Shown here: positions 36,403 through 45,110 of the stretch, one piece after another
Layout: every line of letters starts with the position of its first letter
Numbering within the stretch: position 1 is the first letter of the stretch
NCBI RefSeq assembly: GCF_019977735.1
Contig: NZ_AP025018.1
Location: 10,110,580 to 10,174,579, forward strand
Direction of reading: 5' to 3'
DNA length: 64,000 bases
Origin: Calothrix sp. PCC 7716
GTDB lineage: Bacteria; Cyanobacteriota; Cyanobacteriia; Cyanobacteriales; Nostocaceae
The notes under the pieces: model-generated
The model's database searches: none
Seen by the model: the letters and a program-made list of their open reading frames with translations, nothing else
Told to the model about the DNA's origin: nothing
Translations under genes and position numbers: made by a program

Positions 36403-38257
36403 CAGGGCAAACGCATCTTAAATTGCCAGTGGGTAAGGAATAGCGGTCAAACAGTGGCGCCTCGTAATTCAAATCCAGCTATTATTTATTATCAACCATT
36501 TAACGATATCACTATTTAACTAATTTGTTATTAAACGATTACATGTATTAATACATCACTGCTATAAAAAAATCAACAAACAAATAAAGGCGAAGGGTAT
36601 GGCTTCGCTATACCCCAGCCACGGGCGCCGAAAATAATGTGGGCATGTGATGATAATCTTTAAAAAGATTTCTCAGGTGCGGCTATGACTGATTTAATGA
36701 TGGAACCAAAACAAAAACGTACAATTGCTGACTTTTTTGAAAATGTAAAAGACCCAAGAGTTGAACGTACTAAGAGACACAAGCTGATAGATATAATTAC
36801 AATTGCAATTTGTGCGGTTATTTGTGGAGCCGAAACATGGATAGCTATAGAAACGTATGGGCAAGAAAAAAAAGAATGGCTGGAAAAGTTTTTAGAGTTA
36901 TCGAATGGTATTCCTTCTCATGATACTTTTGCAAGGGTTTTTGCAAAAATTAATCCCGCTTCTTTTCAAGAATGTTTTTTAGAGTGGATAAAATCAATTG
37001 CACAAATAACTAATGGTGAAGTGATTGCTATTGATGGGAAAAAATTAAGACGCTCATATAATAAAAAATCGTCTCAGCACGCGATTAATATGGTTAGCGC
37101 TTGGGCAGTAAGCAATCGATTAGTTATGGGACAGCTAAAGGTAGATAATAAATCCAATGAAATAACAGCAATTCCAGAACTAATAAAGGTATTAGATATT
37201 TCTGGCTGTATTGTTACGATTGATGCAATTGGTTGTCAGAAAGAAATAGTTAAGACTATAACGAAACAAGAAGGAGATTATGTAATTGCACTTAAATCTA
37301 ATCAAGGAAACTTATATCAAAATGTAGAGCAGCTATTTAAGGAAGCTATTTCCGTAAGATGTAGAGGATTCAAATCAAGCAGTTACAGCACTCGTGAATT
37401 AGGACATGGGCGTGAAGAAATACGTAATTATCTTATGCTTACAGACATTTCTAATCGCATTGCAGATAGTAAAGAATGGGAAAATTTCCAAAGTATAGGT
37501 ATGGTTGAATCAGTGAGAATTGTAAATGGAGAAACAACAGTTGAAACGCGCTATTATATCAGTAGTTTAAATCGAAACGCAAAAAAATTTGGGAATGCAG
37601 TTCGCAGCCATTGGAGTGTTGAAAATTCATTACACTGGATATTAGATGTTGGATTCAACGAAGATGATTGTCGCATTCGTAAAGATAATGCACCACAAAA
37701 TTTTGCAGTCTTACGTCGAATAGCAGTTAATCTTTTAGGTAAAGATAAAAGTCGAAAATTTGGGACGAAAAATAAACAGTTTTTGGCATCCATGAATAAC
37801 GAATACTTGGCTGATATTTTGGGGCTAAATTTATAATCATCTGCCAAATATCGAACTCGTTATAAATGTTAGTAAATCTCTAACTATGTGTGACCGATGA
37901 CTTTTAAAAATCAACAGCAAGTTATCTTAAACTTCGGAGTTAATTTTTAAATTATAAATAGCAAGCACATAGAATATAAGAGCGATTACTTCTTGTTAAA
38001 TATATTATTTATAAGGGCAAATTTATTACAGGCGCCCGTGGCTGGGCTATGGCTCCGCCATAGCCTTCGCCTTTATTTGTTTGTTGATTCATTGATAGTA
38101 TATGAGTATTAACATAAGTTATTATTTAATGATGATTTAATTAAATTTTGATATAGTTAAATAGTTGATAATGAATAATAGTTGTATTTGAATTACGAGG
38201 CGCCGCTGTTTGACCGCTATTCCTTGCCCACTGCTAATTTAAGATGCGTTTGCCCTG
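36403..38257 (+). mobile_element. Complete ISAs1-family insertion sequence, 1855 bp
   Basis: The element starts CAGGGCAAACGCATCTTAAA and ends with its inverse, AAGATGCGTTTGCCCTG. The directly repeated target AGTAATTGAT lies at 36393-36402 and 38258-38267, a 10-bp duplication as known for this family. The imperfect terminal repeats extend about 225 bases (36403-36629 against 38032-38257), far longer than usual. Each inner end has a GGCTATGGC-type hairpin near GCCACGGGCGCC. The transposase gene fills the centre. It is inserted in a TnpB-like gene. Confidence 0.93.
36685..37836 (+). CDS. ISAs1-family transposase
   Basis: 383 residues, full length. The N-terminal DUF4338-like region starts IADFFENVKDPRVERTKRHKL, and the DDE core has Asp in VIAIDGKKLRRS, Asp in CIVTIDAIGCQKEI and Glu in RSHWSVENSLHW (about residue 311), followed by NEDDCRIRKDNAPQN. 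These are the ISAs1 signature motifs. The gene contains no GGCGCC sites and has AT-rich codon use, in contrast with the surroundings, consistent with recent arrival. It is apparently intact and potentially active. Confidence 0.95.
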   Translation: MTDLMMEPKQKRTIADFFENVKDPRVERTKRHKLIDIITIAICAVICGAETWIAIETYGQEKKEWLEKFLELSNGIPSHDTFARVFAKINPASFQECFLEWIKSIAQITNGEVIAIDGKKLRRSYNKKSSQHAINMVSAWAVSNRLVMGQLKVDNKSNEITAIPELIKVLDISGCIVTIDAIGCQKEIVKTITKQEGDYVIALKSNQGNLYQNVEQLFKEAISVRCRGFKSSSYSTRELGHGREEIRNYLMLTDISNRIADSKEWENFQSIGMVESVRIVNGETTVETRYYISSLNRNAKKFGNAVRSHWSVENSLHWILDVGFNEDDCRIRKDNAPQNFAVLRRIAVNLLGKDKSRKFGTKNKQFLASMNNEYLADILGLNL

Positions 38258-39390
38258 AGTAATTGATACAATTTACTGTACGCAAAACTTGACAGCATTC
38301 GAGCGTACTTTCTACCTTTTTCCCGTAATGATTCCTTTTTCTTACTAAAATCTAATTCCTCGCAGACAACGCTCGCTGCGTATTTGGTAGCGAGGTTTGC
38401 CAGTTTCAAGCAAGCATTGACTATTTGCTCTTGATTAACATTTTTACCCAATCCAGAAATTAAGGGAATAGTACCACAATCTCTCAGATTCCCACAGGTA
38501 TCAACGTAAGCCCAACCTATAGAGGTTGGATTAATATCTATCCCAATGGCGCCATACTCAATTGGTTTACTTACCTTGGACACTGGTTTTGGTGTAAACT
38601 GTACTGCTACAACCCAACGATTATTTTTTCTAAAAAAGTGCCAAGTTTTAGCTCCTACCTCTGGTAGTCGATTTATATTTCTATCAAAACTGCCTATTTG
38701 AGTTTCAACGTACTTACCAAACTTTTGTTCTAGGGAATATGGTACTCTAAAATTAAGCTTTAAGCCGTCGTACTGGCAAACAGAATTACCAAAAGTCTCA
38801 TCCTTTGAACCAACGATAAATATCTCGTTACTTGAAACTTTGACTCGTATTGGCACCGTTTTTAGATAGAATATCTTCTTCTCAAGTTGATACACATAAC
38901 GCTTCTTATTATGAATTTGAAACTTGAGTGCGTGCCAGTTGCTTCTCCTCGTGATTAAATCGCAAGATAAAGGAACTTTACACCCAGATTTTGACTTCTG
39001 CCAATTTTTTCGTGCATAAAACTTTTGGCTGTCGCTGAGTCTTTTTTCTGCATTTTTAATCCAAAGGAAAGCAGATTTTAATTTCCCTTCTAATTGTTTA
39101 ATGTGATTAATCCTACACTCTCTTGCAGAGTCTGCTTTCCCTTGTGCAAGCGTTATAACTCCAGTTGCATGTCTTTTACTTAAACCATACTTTTTCTGCA
39201 AGTGAGTATTAAATTTACTTTTCTGTTTGTCAAAGTTCTTAGATGCTAAAATTGCGTCTACTGTTTCACACACAGCTTGCTTAAAGATTGGAGATAATGC
39301 ATTAAGAAACATTTCAAATTCGGTAAATCCTAGGGGATTTATTTCCGATTCTAAAGTGGGTAGACCTTTTACATAGGTAATTATTGACAT
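38258..39390 (-). pseudogene. tnpB: TnpB-like protein, N-terminal part (split by ISAs1 element)
   Basis: Encodes 377 residues before the insertion. GAIGIDINPTSIGWAYVD carries the first RuvC Asp and AASVVCEELDFSKKKESLREKGRKYARML the catalytic Glu of TnpB/Cas12-type nucleases. The zinc-ribbon CxxC pairs of classical TnpB are not seen in either half. Related proteins accompany IS200/IS605-type elements, where TnpB is an RNA-guided nuclease. The frame now ends shortly inside the ISAs1 element (stop at 38239). No TnpA gene is adjacent. Confidence 0.85.
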
Positions 39391-39501
39391 GCACGCACCC
39401 TGGTACGGTGTATCAATCCTCTAAAATACTACTTTAAATCCTCTGGTATGTCAACTGCTTTCACAAGATTTTCTAATATTTCTAATAACAATTTTTTATC
39501 C
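39391..39501. other. Possible left boundary of the TnpB element
   Basis: Between the TnpB-like start and the exporter stop. The reverse strand reads LLLEILENLVKAVDIPEDLK, a short open stretch that could be the end of another accessory gene; no clear hairpin or boundary is identified. Confidence 0.25.
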
Positions 39502-41337
39502 TCATGAAGTAGGTAAAAATCCGCCTGCCTGCATTTTCCATAGCTTATAGTAGGCGCCGCGTTTTGCTAGTAATTCGTCATGGGTTCCATCTTCAACAAT
39601 GCGACCTTTGTCAAATACTAAAATACGGTCTAAGTGGGCAATAGTAGATAAGCGATGAGCTACTACGATAACCGTTTTTCCTTGCATTGCTGAATCAAGG
39701 GTTTCTTGAATCGCGCGTTCGGTAATTGAATCGAGGCTAGAAGTAGCTTCATCTAAAATAAGAATTGGTGCATCTTTCAGGATTACTCTAGCGATTGCAA
39801 TGCGCTGTCTTTGTCCTCCCGAAAGTTTAACACCCCGCTCACCTACCAAGGAATCATAACCCTCTTTTATCTGGGCAATAAAATCGTGAGCGTAAGCTTT
39901 GCGCGCTGCCTCAATTACTTCCTCATCGCTTGCTTCTAATCGACCGTAACGAACATTTTCTAATAATGTTCGATGAAATAAAGACGGGTCTTGGGGAATT
40001 AAGCTAATTTGGGAGTGCAGAGCTTCTTGAGTCATATCTCGAATATCAACTTTATCAATGAGAATTTGACCAGATTGTGGGTCAAATAGCCGCAAAATTA
40101 AATTGACAAAGGTAGATTTTCCAGACCCAGAAAATCCCACTAGTCCAACACGCTGACCGGGTTGAATAGTGACGAAGAGATTTTTAAATACTTGCTTCTC
40201 GTTTGAGTAGCTAAAACTGACTCTCCGAAATTCAATGCGTCCTTGAGTAATAGGGTGGGCAATAGCATTATCGCGGTCGATAATTTCGTGGGGTTGAATA
40301 ATGGTGGAAACCCCATGACTGATGTTGCCTATATGTTCAAAGATTTCTAAAAACCTTTTGCTTAAATTGCGCGCTTCACTAATAATTAACAGCGACAAAC
40401 TAGTTGCCACTACAAAATCAGCAGCGGCAATCTTTCCCTGACTCCAAAGCGAGAGCGAATAATACAAAGTGCCGATTTTTAATATTGCGGCAGAGATAAA
40501 CTGAAACCAACGGATACGCTCTGAATACCAGTTGGACTTTCTCACCTCTACAAGTTCGCGCTTTAATTGCTCATTCAAATAGCGCCGTTCAAAACCTAGA
40601 CGTGCGAATAGTCGGCTACTGGTAAGATTGGTAACAGAATCTACAATCATGCCTGTAGTTTCACTTCTCTTAGTGGCAGCTTTGCGTGCGTAAATTCGGC
40701 AGCGAGTAGCCAGCCAGAAGGAAATAGTTATAAAGAAAACTGCCCACCCGCCAACGAATGCAGCCAGTGGAGGATACGCACGATATAGTAACACCGTAGA
40801 AACAATATGTACTATAATCACCGGCATTAATTCACTAATCAGCATTTGCATCGTCTGAGTTACACCCAGAGAAGTTTCGCTGATGCGGTGTGCTAAGGCG
40901 CCTGCAAAACTACTGCTGAGGTAGCGGTGAGAATGCTGCTGCAAGTAGGCATATAAACAGCGGACAATGTGCTGTCGGTGAATTGGATGGCGAACAGTTT
41001 GCAAAAATCCGGACGACCGCCCGAATATCACCTCTCCTACACTTAATGCAGTAAAGAGCATGAGAGGTTGACTCATCGCATCAAGGATAGGTCTGGTATT
41101 GCCCGTTGATCTCGTTACACTTCGGATAATCTCACCAACTGCATAAGGCAACATGATCCCGCAGGTTGCGTGTATTGCCTCCAAGATAATTATTAACGCA
41201 TACCACCCACGGTAATAATTCACGAAATATAAAATAAACCGGAAAGGTGTTGTGGGTAAGGCTGGTGCAGAAGCAGACCGTTGAAACCGTTGAGAACGAA
41301 AATTATTGTTTTCAGTATGTATGGCTGGATTTATCAT
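39502..41337 (-). CDS. ABC exporter with fused membrane and ATPase domains
   Basis: 611 residues: a six-helix membrane domain (about 30-340) and a nucleotide-binding domain with Walker A GFSGSGKST, signature LSGGQRQR and Walker B ILILDEATSSLD. It resembles MsbA/multidrug half-transporters that work as dimers. It starts two bases after the stop of the aldo-keto reductase and is the last gene of a leftward operon of oxidative enzymes; it may export a toxic intermediate. Substrate unknown. Confidence 0.9.
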   Translation of the reverse strand: MINPAIHTENNNFRSQRFQRSASAPALPTTPFRFILYFVNYYRGWYALIIILEAIHATCGIMLPYAVGEIIRSVTRSTGNTRPILDAMSQPLMLFTALSVGEVIFGRSSGFLQTVRHPIHRQHIVRCLYAYLQQHSHRYLSSSFAGALAHRISETSLGVTQTMQMLISELMPVIIVHIVSTVLLYRAYPPLAAFVGGWAVFFITISFWLATRCRIYARKAATKRSETTGMIVDSVTNLTSSRLFARLGFERRYLNEQLKRELVEVRKSNWYSERIRWFQFISAAILKIGTLYYSLSLWSQGKIAAADFVVATSLSLLIISEARNLSKRFLEIFEHIGNISHGVSTIIQPHEIIDRDNAIAHPITQGRIEFRRVSFSYSNEKQVFKNLFVTIQPGQRVGLVGFSGSGKSTFVNLILRLFDPQSGQILIDKVDIRDMTQEALHSQISLIPQDPSLFHRTLLENVRYGRLEASDEEVIEAARKAYAHDFIAQIKEGYDSLVGERGVKLSGGQRQRIAIARVILKDAPILILDEATSSLDSITERAIQETLDSAMQGKTVIVVAHRLSTIAHLDRILVFDKGRIVEDGTHDELLAKRGAYYKLWKMQAGGFLPTS

Positions 41338-41339
41338 TG

Positions 41340-42410
41340 CTAACGTGTAGAATCACCCTTACGATATTCAGCAGTAATATCATCAAGTTTTTGTTTCAAA
41401 TTATCATCAAGTTTTACTTCTACCGCCTTCAAAGTATCAACTAATTGTTCTGGACGACTGGCACCAATAATCGGAGCAGTAATAATTGGATTAGCCAATA
41501 CCCAAGCCAATGCTAAGGTAGTAAGTGACCAACCGTTAGCATCTGCAACTGTGCGTAATTCCTCAACTGTGTTGAATTCACGTTCATGCCAATAACGTTC
41601 TTGATAACGTTCAGCAGCGGCGCCTAAAGTAAAACGAGTTCCTGTAGTGGGACCTTGAGCGCGATTATGTTTGCCTGTAAGTAATCCTCCTGCCAAAGGA
41701 TTGTAAGGAATTACACCTAGTCCTTCTTCTTTTGCTAGAGGCAACAGTTCTCGTTCAATTTCGCGGAATAGAAGATTATAACGAGGCTGGATAGAAACAA
41801 ACCTTGTCAAATTACGTACATCAGCACGACCTAACGCACGCGCAAGTCGGTAAGCTAAGAAGTTGGAAACCCCAATATAACGTACTTTACCAGCACGAAC
41901 AATTGTATCTAGTGCTTCTAAAGTTTCATCGAGAGGAGTTGAGGCATCATCAGAATGCAATTGGTACAGGTCAACATAATCAGTTCCCAACCTTTTCAAC
42001 GAAGCATCGATGGCATCTAGAATATGTTTACGCGAAGCACCTTGATCCCAAGGCGCCGAACCTACCTTGCCTACACACTTAGTAGCCAGTATAAAATGTT
42101 CGCGTTTGCCTTTGAGCCAGCGCCCAATAATTTCTTCAGTGGCGCCAGCAGTAGCAAGCCCACCACCAAGCGGATAAACGTCGGCTGTATCCAAAAAGTT
42201 GATTCCAGCATCGGCAGCAGTGTCAAGAATCTGCCTAGAAGTTTCTTCATCTGTTTGTAACCCGAAGGTCATAGTGCCAAGGGAAAGACGAGAAACAGTT
42301 AATCCAGTTTGACCAAGCTTAGTTGTTGGTAACGTCATGGTGATCTCTGGTTGTTGTTGATTGAAAAGAGCAGAATTTAGAGACTGGGTTTCTTCAGTAA
42401 AGATTGCCAT
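41340..42410 (-). CDS. Aldo/keto reductase
   Basis: Up to 356 residues; the ATG at 42338 (MTLPTTKLGQTGLTVSRL) gives a 332-residue protein of usual length, while the ATG at 42410 adds a 24-residue extension. Catalytic residues are visible: Asp and Tyr in FLDTADVYPLGG, Lys in FILATKCVG and His in VDLYQLHSDD. The C-terminal IIGASRPEQLVDTLKAVEV binds NADPH. It reduces aldehydes or ketones and could remove the aldehyde made when a sulfonate is cleaved. Confidence 0.9.
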   Translation of the reverse strand: MAIFTEETQSLNSALFNQQQPEITMTLPTTKLGQTGLTVSRLSLGTMTFGLQTDEETSRQILDTAADAGINFLDTADVYPLGGGLATAGATEEIIGRWLKGKREHFILATKCVGKVGSAPWDQGASRKHILDAIDASLKRLGTDYVDLYQLHSDDASTPLDETLEALDTIVRAGKVRYIGVSNFLAYRLARALGRADVRNLTRFVSIQPRYNLLFREIERELLPLAKEEGLGVIPYNPLAGGLLTGKHNRAQGPTTGTRFTLGAAAERYQERYWHEREFNTVEELRTVADANGWSLTTLALAWVLANPIITAPIIGASRPEQLVDTLKAVEVKLDDNLKQKLDDITAEYRKGDSTR

Positions 42411-42420
42411 TGTTGATTAG

Positions 42421-42693
42421 TCAGGCTGTATTGCCTTACCCCACCAAACTCGTTTAAATGGCTTGCCTGTTTGCTCATCCAATATCTCGTAATGTTTTAG
42501 CTCTATATGTTTCCAGTCAGATAACAATAAGAGCAAATATTCTTTAGAGAAAAAATGCATAGTTTGTCCATCATGTTCTAGAAAGTAATTTGGCTCAATT
42601 TCGCGTATAGGTGGATGACGTTCTGCCCGAATTAAAGTGTCTTTTGTAGAATTAACGTGGAAAACAAATAATCCATTCGAGCGTACTATCCGT
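42421..42693 (-). pseudogene. C-terminal fragment of a SAM methyltransferase
   Basis: Reads RSNGLFVFHVNSTKDTLIRA, EIEPNYFLEHDGQTMHFFSKEYL and LKHYEILDEQTGKPFKRVWWGKAIQP before TGA. This matches the C-terminal third of small class I methyltransferases, but the SAM-binding part is missing. It sits between the esterase and aldo-keto reductase genes. Confidence 0.65.
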
Positions 42694-42703
42694 CATTAAT
42701 GTA

Positions 42704-43357
42704 TTAGACTAGGGCAGTGTTACGACGGCTCTGTGAAACCAGCCATTGTTGCAATTTCGGGTTGCCATATACCTCGTCGGCAATAAAATGATCACCATCA
42801 GGCAGTAGGGTAAAATCTATTGTTCCACCCAATCCGCGCAAGGTATTAATAATATACTCAGTACTCTCAATTGGGAGTTTTTCGTCTTTTCCGCCTTGGA
42901 ATATTTGGATGGGAATTTCCTTGAGTGCAGCTAGTTGTGTTTCTTCTAATGTTTTAGGTGCCCGACCTGACACTGCTACTAAACCAGCAAAGCGACCGGG
43001 ATGAGAAGCAGCAACATGCCAAGCTCCAGCAGTACCTAAACTAAATCCAGATAAGATTACACGGTCAGGGTCAATAGGTTGGGAGGCAATGAGTTCATCA
43101 AGCAAAGCAATTACATCTGACTCTCGCTCCACCCAAGTTTGTTCAAGAGGAAGTTGGGGAGCTGCAAAGAAATAAGGTAAAGAATCTGATGTATCTACAA
43201 AACGAGGTAAACCCCATTTTAATAACACATTTAAATCATTCCCACGGTCGCGCGCTCCGTGTAGAAATAGCACAAGAGGCGCCGAGTTATTGGCATCGCT
43301 TGAAGGTGAAAAAAGATAAGGCAAGCCATTGGTATTGTGACGTTGTTCGGTAGGCAT
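42704..43357 (-). CDS. Alpha/beta hydrolase (phospholipase/carboxylesterase type)
   Basis: 217 residues. LFLHGARDRGNDLNVLLKWG is the oxyanion region, SGFSLGTAGAWH holds the nucleophile Ser, FQGGKDEKLPIES the Asp and LPDGDHFIADEV the His. This pattern fits small esterases of the phospholipase/carboxylesterase or dienelactone hydrolase type. AGGAG precedes the ATG. It is part of the leftward operon and may hydrolyse an ester made by the upstream monooxygenases. Confidence 0.86.
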   Translation of the reverse strand: MPTEQRHNTNGLPYLFSPSSDANNSAPLVLFLHGARDRGNDLNVLLKWGLPRFVDTSDSLPYFFAAPQLPLEQTWVERESDVIALLDELIASQPIDPDRVILSGFSLGTAGAWHVAASHPGRFAGLVAVSGRAPKTLEETQLAALKEIPIQIFQGGKDEKLPIESTEYIINTLRGLGGTIDFTLLPDGDHFIADEVYGNPKLQQWLVSQSRRNTALV

Positions 43358-43383
43358 AGTTTTTACTCCTAAAGTTTGTGGGT

Positions 43384-43511
43384 AAATATTATTACCACAG
43401 AGGCGCAGAGATAACAGAGGTAAGAGGTTTTAAACTTAACAATCCTTTCTTTGTGTCCTTTGTGCCTTTGGGTTCGTTCCTCCGTAGAGACGCGATTAAT
43501 CGCGTCTCTAC
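43384..43511. repeat. CTCTGTG repeat and 28-bp palindrome
   Basis: GGTAATATTATTACC and ACCACAGAGGCGCAGAG-type sequence, then CTTTGTGTCCTTTGTGCC, are a common cyanobacterial repeat. At 43484-43511 lies a perfect palindrome with arms GTAGAGACGCGATT and AATCGCGTCTCTAC, identical to 4302-4329. Confidence 0.75.
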
Positions 43512-43557
43512 TGTCTGTGGTAAAAATAATCAACTGCACTGCACAGGCACCGAATGC

Positions 43558-44991
43558 CTATGCTACGGCTGGCTGTTTCCAAACTGCGGCTGCATATAAT
43601 AACTCTTCAAAGTCTGGTGCGATATTATCGCTTGTAATACGCGCCTCGTGATGTGCCCAGTCTCCAAAAAATAAGTCGTGACTGATGCGCCCAACTATCG
43701 CTGGCACGTCGCGCCGAATACTAAGTACATCACCTATAGGCAACCCAAAACTAACAAAGCCAGCAGGATTGAAGACATGGATATCTTTTAAATAAGGCGC
43801 ACTACCAGGTACTTTCTCTAGGAACTCATGTGCGCCACCAAGATAAGGATGCGATGCTAGTTTCTCGTCGCGTTGGTCTATTGGTGGCTCGTAGCGGTCG
43901 CGCCAAAGTGCTATGTTATGGGCAAAGTCAGCTAGTTCGGGTCGCTTTGTTGGGTCTACAAAGTAACCAGTACCAGCTATAACAAAATCAAACTCGAAAA
44001 CATCATCATTTACTTGGGCAACAACGCGACCATCCCGCTCATGCGCTGCTTTCCAAGGTGCAGATAAATGTAGATGGAAATTAGAGAAAGCAACTACCCG
44101 CTCAATAGCATCTGGTGGAGGTGTAGAGCCAACTTTATTAAAGCGCCATGCTTGGAACCAACGGGCTGCATCGGGTAGTTCTGGATAATTATAATAGGCG
44201 CCTGGATACCCCCGTGCGCGAATTACTGGCAGCGATGCAATAGCTGGGCGCCGAGCAAACAAGTGTACAGCCTTTGCTCCAGATTCGAGCGCTACCCCTG
44301 CCGCATCAAAAGCTGAAGCCGCAGCCCCCAACACTGCTACTGTTTTGCCCTGTAATGCTGTAAAATCAATTGACTCGGAGGTGTGTGCATATAAATTGCG
44401 TGGTAGGTCAATAAGTACAGAAGGTACATTTGCACCTCCAGTACCAGCCACACCGTTAGCAAAAATAATCTTGCGCGTGGTTTCTACTTGCGGTGCCCCA
44501 TTTACTTCTAAATGTAGACGAAAGAAACTTTCGGCTGGCTCAATTCGTACTAACTTTGTTTGATAACGAACTTGAATACTAAGAATCTTTCGATACCAGC
44601 TTAGATACTCAGCCCAAAGTAATCGAGGAATGCGGTCAATTGCTGCATAAGCTTCGGCGCCGTGCCGTGCTTCATACCAAGCTTGAAAGGAGAGTTCTGG
44701 AATACCTAGTTCATGTCCGGGCAGATTTTTTGGTGTGCGTAACTTATTCATCCGTGCGCGCGTTAGCCACACTCCAGCATTGTTTTCATCTTGGGCTGCA
44801 TCAATTATTGTTACGCGACCAATGCCAGCACGTCGTAGTGCAAATTCAAAAGTACTACCAGTACCACTGCCACCTACTATTGTGACATTATGATCGATTT
44901 CTGGGCGTTCGAAAACCCAGTTTTCAGGGTCAGCACCAAGTAGACGCAGCGCTTCACGGGCGCGAAAATCAGGGTCAGTCGTTGTTGTCAT
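43558..44991 (-). CDS. FMO-like FAD/NAD(P)-binding oxidoreductase
   Basis: 477 residues. VTIVGGSGTGSTFEFALRRAG binds FAD (variant of GxGxxG), KTVAVLGAAASAFDAAGVALESGAK binds NAD(P)H, and FVIAGTGYFVDP is the third motif of flavin-containing monooxygenases. The region ARMNKLRTPKNLPGHELG is typical of a group found near sulfur-scavenging genes. Such enzymes oxygenate S or N, or carry out Baeyer-Villiger reactions. AGGAAA precedes the ATG. It follows the amidohydrolase gene in the leftward operon, separated by a repeat. Confidence 0.83.
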   Translation of the reverse strand: MTTTTDPDFRAREALRLLGADPENWVFERPEIDHNVTIVGGSGTGSTFEFALRRAGIGRVTIIDAAQDENNAGVWLTRARMNKLRTPKNLPGHELGIPELSFQAWYEARHGAEAYAAIDRIPRLLWAEYLSWYRKILSIQVRYQTKLVRIEPAESFFRLHLEVNGAPQVETTRKIIFANGVAGTGGANVPSVLIDLPRNLYAHTSESIDFTALQGKTVAVLGAAASAFDAAGVALESGAKAVHLFARRPAIASLPVIRARGYPGAYYNYPELPDAARWFQAWRFNKVGSTPPPDAIERVVAFSNFHLHLSAPWKAAHERDGRVVAQVNDDVFEFDFVIAGTGYFVDPTKRPELADFAHNIALWRDRYEPPIDQRDEKLASHPYLGGAHEFLEKVPGSAPYLKDIHVFNPAGFVSFGLPIGDVLSIRRDVPAIVGRISHDLFFGDWAHHEARITSDNIAPDFEELLYAAAVWKQPAVA

Positions 44992-45013
44992 TTAGATTTC
45001 CTAGACTTATGGA

Positions 45014-45078
45014 CTTGTGGAGCAGGCATCCTTGCCTGCCCCTTGATATGGAACAGGCAAGGATGCCTATTCCACAAG
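45014..45078. repeat. CTTGTGGAGCAGGCATCC palindromic repeat
   Basis: CTTGTGGAGCAGGCATCC and GGATGCCTATTCCACAAG form inverted arms between the FMO-like and amidohydrolase genes. Same family as 23845-23917. Confidence 0.8.
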
Positions 45079-45110
45079 AAAATGCCCATTCTATTTTCAG
45101 ATAGTTAATT

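Noticed and set aside
36403-36472. N-terminal residues MNYEAPLFDRYSLPTG as part of the TnpB C-terminal gene
   Set aside because: They are translated from the inverted end of the ISAs1 element, not from the original gene.
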